Source: Selaginella moellendorffii (Eukaryota > Streptophyta > Lycopodiopsida > Selaginellales > Selaginellaceae). Taken from it: 64,000 nt of DNA. The stretch covers positions 134,905 to 198,904 of the forward strand of contig NW_003314304.1 in assembly GCF_000143415.4 (NCBI RefSeq), in the 5' to 3' direction. Numbering within the stretch: the stretch's first letter is position 1; every line of letters begins with the position of its first letter. Below the pieces are notes generated by a model. It made no database searches, was not told where the DNA came from, and saw only the letters and a list, made by a program, of their open reading frames with translations. A program made the position numbers and the translations under genes. Shown here piece after piece: positions 61,294 through 64,000 of this stretch.

Positions 61294-62204
61294 CTATTGG
61301 CAGCTCCAGCCCGCAAACTCTTCATTGTTGGAAAACAATGCGTTTGGGACAACCTTGTAATAAGCTAGAGGAACTTGCTTTAATCTTCTCTTTGTCTGAA
61401 AAACCTTCACTTAGCCACGAAAAAAAACTACGCGCGAACACACAAAACTTACCTCGTTGAAGATAGTAGAGTAGGATCCAGAACAAAAATCGCTGATTTG
61501 AACTTCCGTGGTCTTACTCTTGACGGTAAGATCAGCTTCCAGCGTGCTCACAAATCTGGAAAAACGCTAGAGTTTGGCAGTTCTTTCGTTAAAGGACACT
61601 TCGTTACCTTGACACAGCAGGGCAGTAATGCCTTCGAAGTGTTTCTATTTCCCACAACGAACTCTCTGCAAACACAGAAAAGAATTGTAAAGCAATCACG
61701 AGAAAAAAGAAGAGCATTACCCAGAGCGCGGCAATTAGATGTCTTTTCGTTCGCAAGGTAGGGATCTCTTCCAAGCTTTGCGTCCGAGACATCTTCTTCA
61801 CCTTTACTAGCAACTCGCAAACGAGAACTCTACAACGTAAGCGAGTAAAATAAAAATACAAAGGAGTAAAAAACCTCGAGTCGATGTTCTTCGGTCCCAA
61901 CCACGATCGCAATGAGAAGCTCTATGAGCTCCTCAAACTTGTCCTTGAGCCAAGCTCTGTAGATCGCCTCCGAGCCATCACCGTCGCTCTGCGGCTTCCC
62001 TAGAACGCCCTGGGACGAGAGAATGGGCAGAGAGAACGCCTGGAGACACCGCACAGCCTCGAGCACACATTCCACAGACGAGGACGATCCAGCGCCGCGC
62101 TTGCAAAATGCGGAGACGATCGACAGGAGCGTGGAGCAATTGTTGACAGTGGCCCTGGAGACGAGGAGCGCGCTCCCCAGCGCCCTCACCTCCTCCACTT
62201 TCAT
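61294..62204 (-). CDS. NOC4-like protein lacking its central region, 233 aa
   Basis: Five exons (61875-62204, 61721-61829, 61608-61665, 61453-61555, 61294-61395) sum to 702 bp in frame. Exon 1 matches the N-terminus of plant NOC4 (VRALGSALLVSRA, EAIYRAWLKDKFEELIELL). Exons 2-5 match its far C-terminus (ESSLWEIETLRRHYCPAVSRF, DLTVKSKTTE, DFCSGSYSTIF, QVPLAYYKVVP). NOC4 proteins are over 500 aa and take part in 40S ribosome assembly in the nucleolus. Roughly the middle 300 residues, including the CBF/Mak21 core, are missing, yet the frame and splice sites are preserved. It could be a functional mini-protein, a dominant fragment or an assembly collapse. A telo-box lies in the leader. Confidence 0.75.
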
Positions 62205-62216
62205 CAGGGAAGGCAA

Positions 62217-62225
62217 AAACCCTAA
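62217..62225. promoter_or_regulatory. telo-box (AAACCCTAA) before the NOC4-like start
   Basis: An exact AAACCCTAA 12 bp upstream of the start codon on the minus-strand gene. Telo-boxes are common in plant ribosome-biogenesis promoters, which fits a NOC4 origin. Confidence 0.6.
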
Positions 62226-62429
62226 CTGGGGTTTATGACAGACTGCTTGAAAGATAGATCCAAATACACTTGAGTGAACGAAAAGGATTCTTCTTTCCCC
62301 TGTCAATCGATCCATTTCCAATCCAACTGTGATGGAGTGCCAACCACAGAGACAATAGATAGCGACGAGATAGCATCACTGCGAGCTTCTCTGGTCAGAT
62401 GACGGCCCATCCAAATACTTGGAACTTGA

Positions 62430-64000
62430 ATGGATTTCTCTCTTCTAGTGAGGCAATGCGCGAAGGCCAGGGATTTGGCACAGGCGCGGCAGATTCTGGC
62501 AGCAATCCAGCTCAATCCATATCGATGCCTGGATCAGGACACCCATCTGGGAAATCTTCTCATCGACATGTTTGGGAAATGTGGCTGCACGGGCGATGCG
62601 ATTGAGATCTTTGATCGCAACATCGCGTCCCGCAATGTCTTCTCCTGGAACATCCTGCTTGCGGCTTTGAGCCAGAATGGAGAGCTCCACAGCGCTCGGT
62701 TCCTATTCCAGCGAGTCCCCTGCCACGATCTCGTTACCTGGAACACGATGCTCAGCAGCGAATCCTCATCCGCCAGCGCCAAATCGCTCTTCGATCAAAT
62801 GCCTCAGCGGAACCTCCTCTCCTGGACAGCCATGATCATCGCCGCCGCCGCCGTTGCTGCCGATTCGTGGGAGAGTTTCATTAGAATCCCCGAGCGTGAT
62901 GCCATGGCATACAATGCCATCATTAGGGTTCTTGCGCGACATGGGCAATTAGCCCGTGGCGAGAGGATCTTAGCCCAGATGCCTAATCCCGAGGATGTGA
63001 CGTGGACAACGCTAATCCAAGCATATGCCCAGACTGGGCATCTGGAGCGTGCAAAGGAACTGTTTATATCTTCTGGCTTTCAAACCAATCTCATCTCAAC
63101 GGCCATGATACAAGCTTTCTCACACAGCTACCGGCTGTATGACGCAGAGAGAGTTTATAATAAGCTCTCTAGCCCAGATTCTCTGGCATCGACAGCGATG
63201 CTAACCGCATATGCCCAATGCGGGCATATTCATAAAGCACGCATATTCTTTTTAGCGATGCCCAAGAGGTCCCTAGCTTCTTGGAACGCGATGCTCACGG
63301 GGCTCTCGCAAAAGCACGAACTGATAGAAGCGTTTAAGACTTTTTGTTTGATGCCACAGCGTGATCTCAAGTCGTGGAACTTGATCCTGTGCTCGTTCTC
63401 TCACAGCGATCGCCTGGAGGACGCCAAGAAGCTATTCGAAGCAATGCCGGATCGAGACGCGGTGTCCTGGAACTTGATGCTCGATTCGTGTGTGACTTTC
63501 CGGGACTTGGATCAAGCACTGGCTTTGTTCTCGAGAGCGTCGAGCCGGGACGTTGTAACTTGGACTCTTGCTGTCACTCTCGCTGCTCGAGTTGGCCACC
63601 CAGATCAGGCATCACAGTTCTTCTCAAGGATGGCGCAGCACGATCTCCTGGCACTGAACACGATGATCGGAGCCTACGCTCACGCCGGCCAGCTTCAGAA
63701 AGCTCGGAGGATCTTCGAGAAGATCGAGAGCCCCAGCACCGATTCCTGGAACTCGATGATTACTGGCTACGCACAGCATGGGCGGGCCGACCAGGCTCTC
63801 GGTCTCTTCACTGCCATGGAGCTCCTTGGGGAAAGACCAGATGAGCTGACCTTCGTGGGGATTCTTTCGGCCTGCAGCTACCAAGGACAAGTGGACGCTG
63901 CTCGTGAATACTTCGTCTCAATGCAAGGTGACTATCGCGATGTGGAAGTCACGGTGGATCACTACTGCTGCATGGTGGACACGCTTGGGAGATCCGGAAA
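62430..64000 (+). CDS. pentatricopeptide repeat (PPR) protein, 5' part (523 codons, runs off the window)
   Basis: An open frame from ATG 62430 (MDFSLLVRQCAKARDLAQARQI) to the last base without a stop. It is a series of PLS/S-type PPR motifs, for example RNVFSWNILLAALSQNG, EDVTWTTLIQAYAQTGHL, RSLASWNAMLTGLSQKH and DSWNSMITGYAQHG. It reaches the typical end-of-array sequence DHYCCMVDTLGRSG at the window edge. An E or DYW domain may follow outside. The predicted role is binding of organelle transcripts for editing or processing. The start is chosen from the usual intro motif; no in-frame ATG earlier gives a PPR-like sequence. No intron is needed. Confidence 0.85.
   Translation, partial: MDFSLLVRQCAKARDLAQARQILAAIQLNPYRCLDQDTHLGNLLIDMFGKCGCTGDAIEIFDRNIASRNVFSWNILLAALSQNGELHSARFLFQRVPCHDLVTWNTMLSSESSSASAKSLFDQMPQRNLLSWTAMIIAAAAVAADSWESFIRIPERDAMAYNAIIRVLARHGQLARGERILAQMPNPEDVTWTTLIQAYAQTGHLERAKELFISSGFQTNLISTAMIQAFSHSYRLYDAERVYNKLSSPDSLASTAMLTAYAQCGHIHKARIFFLAMPKRSLASWNAMLTGLSQKHELIEAFKTFCLMPQRDLKSWNLILCSFSHSDRLEDAKKLFEAMPDRDAVSWNLMLDSCVTFRDLDQALALFSRASSRDVVTWTLAVTLAARVGHPDQASQFFSRMAQHDLLALNTMIGAYAHAGQLQKARRIFEKIESPSTDSWNSMITGYAQHGRADQALGLFTAMELLGERPDELTFVGILSACSYQGQVDAAREYFVSMQGDYRDVEVTVDHYCCMVDTLGRSG

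Overview
The window is nuclear DNA of a land plant. It carries plant-only genes: a plastid terminal oxidase, galactinol synthase, a GAUT galacturonosyltransferase, a U-box/ARM E3 ligase, germin-like proteins, a plastid-type beta-amylase and intronless PPR genes. Gene spacing is tight and most introns are 44-120 bp. Compact introns, many PPR genes and AT-rich islands fit a lycophyte such as Selaginella. That species call is inference from style, not from a marker.

Layout. 0.3-3.1 kb: two decayed genes (MORC ATPase, chloroplast glutamyl endopeptidase). 4.0-14.6 kb: mTERF protein, U-box/ARM E3, MED11, nodulin-like MFS transporter, UBR7 homologue, Dabb-domain protein. 15.1-40.0 kb: a stretch rich in carbohydrate genes: GH1 beta-glucosidase, GH14 beta-amylase, galactinol synthase (GT8), two tandem GH3 beta-xylosidases and a GAUT9-like GT8. 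It also holds an inverted pair of germin-like genes and two AT-rich islands. 40.3-53.1 kb: two divergent PPR genes, RMI2, PTOX, an acidic protein of unknown role, a large coiled-coil protein and the NDUFAF7 methyltransferase homologue. 53.3-57.4 kb: an AT-rich island with long (TA)n and a duplicated small secreted protein of unknown family. 57.4-64 kb: a TMEM131-like pseudogene, an F-box protein, a NOC4-like gene lacking the middle of the protein, and a PPR gene running off the end.

Gene models were spliced by hand. For 16 multi-exon genes the exon sums are exact multiples of three, which supports the junctions. Most genes are housekeeping or organelle genes with no shared pathway. The carbohydrate genes could touch starch, raffinose and wall metabolism, but a functional cluster is not shown.

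Most worth a second look: the duplicated secreted protein at 53.8 and 56.1 kb; the in-frame mini-NOC4 gene; a recurring DNA inverted repeat inside PPR repeats of all three PPR genes; the gene-fragment mosaic at 27.0-27.2 kb; and the high share of GC-AG introns, one of which differs between tandem paralogues.
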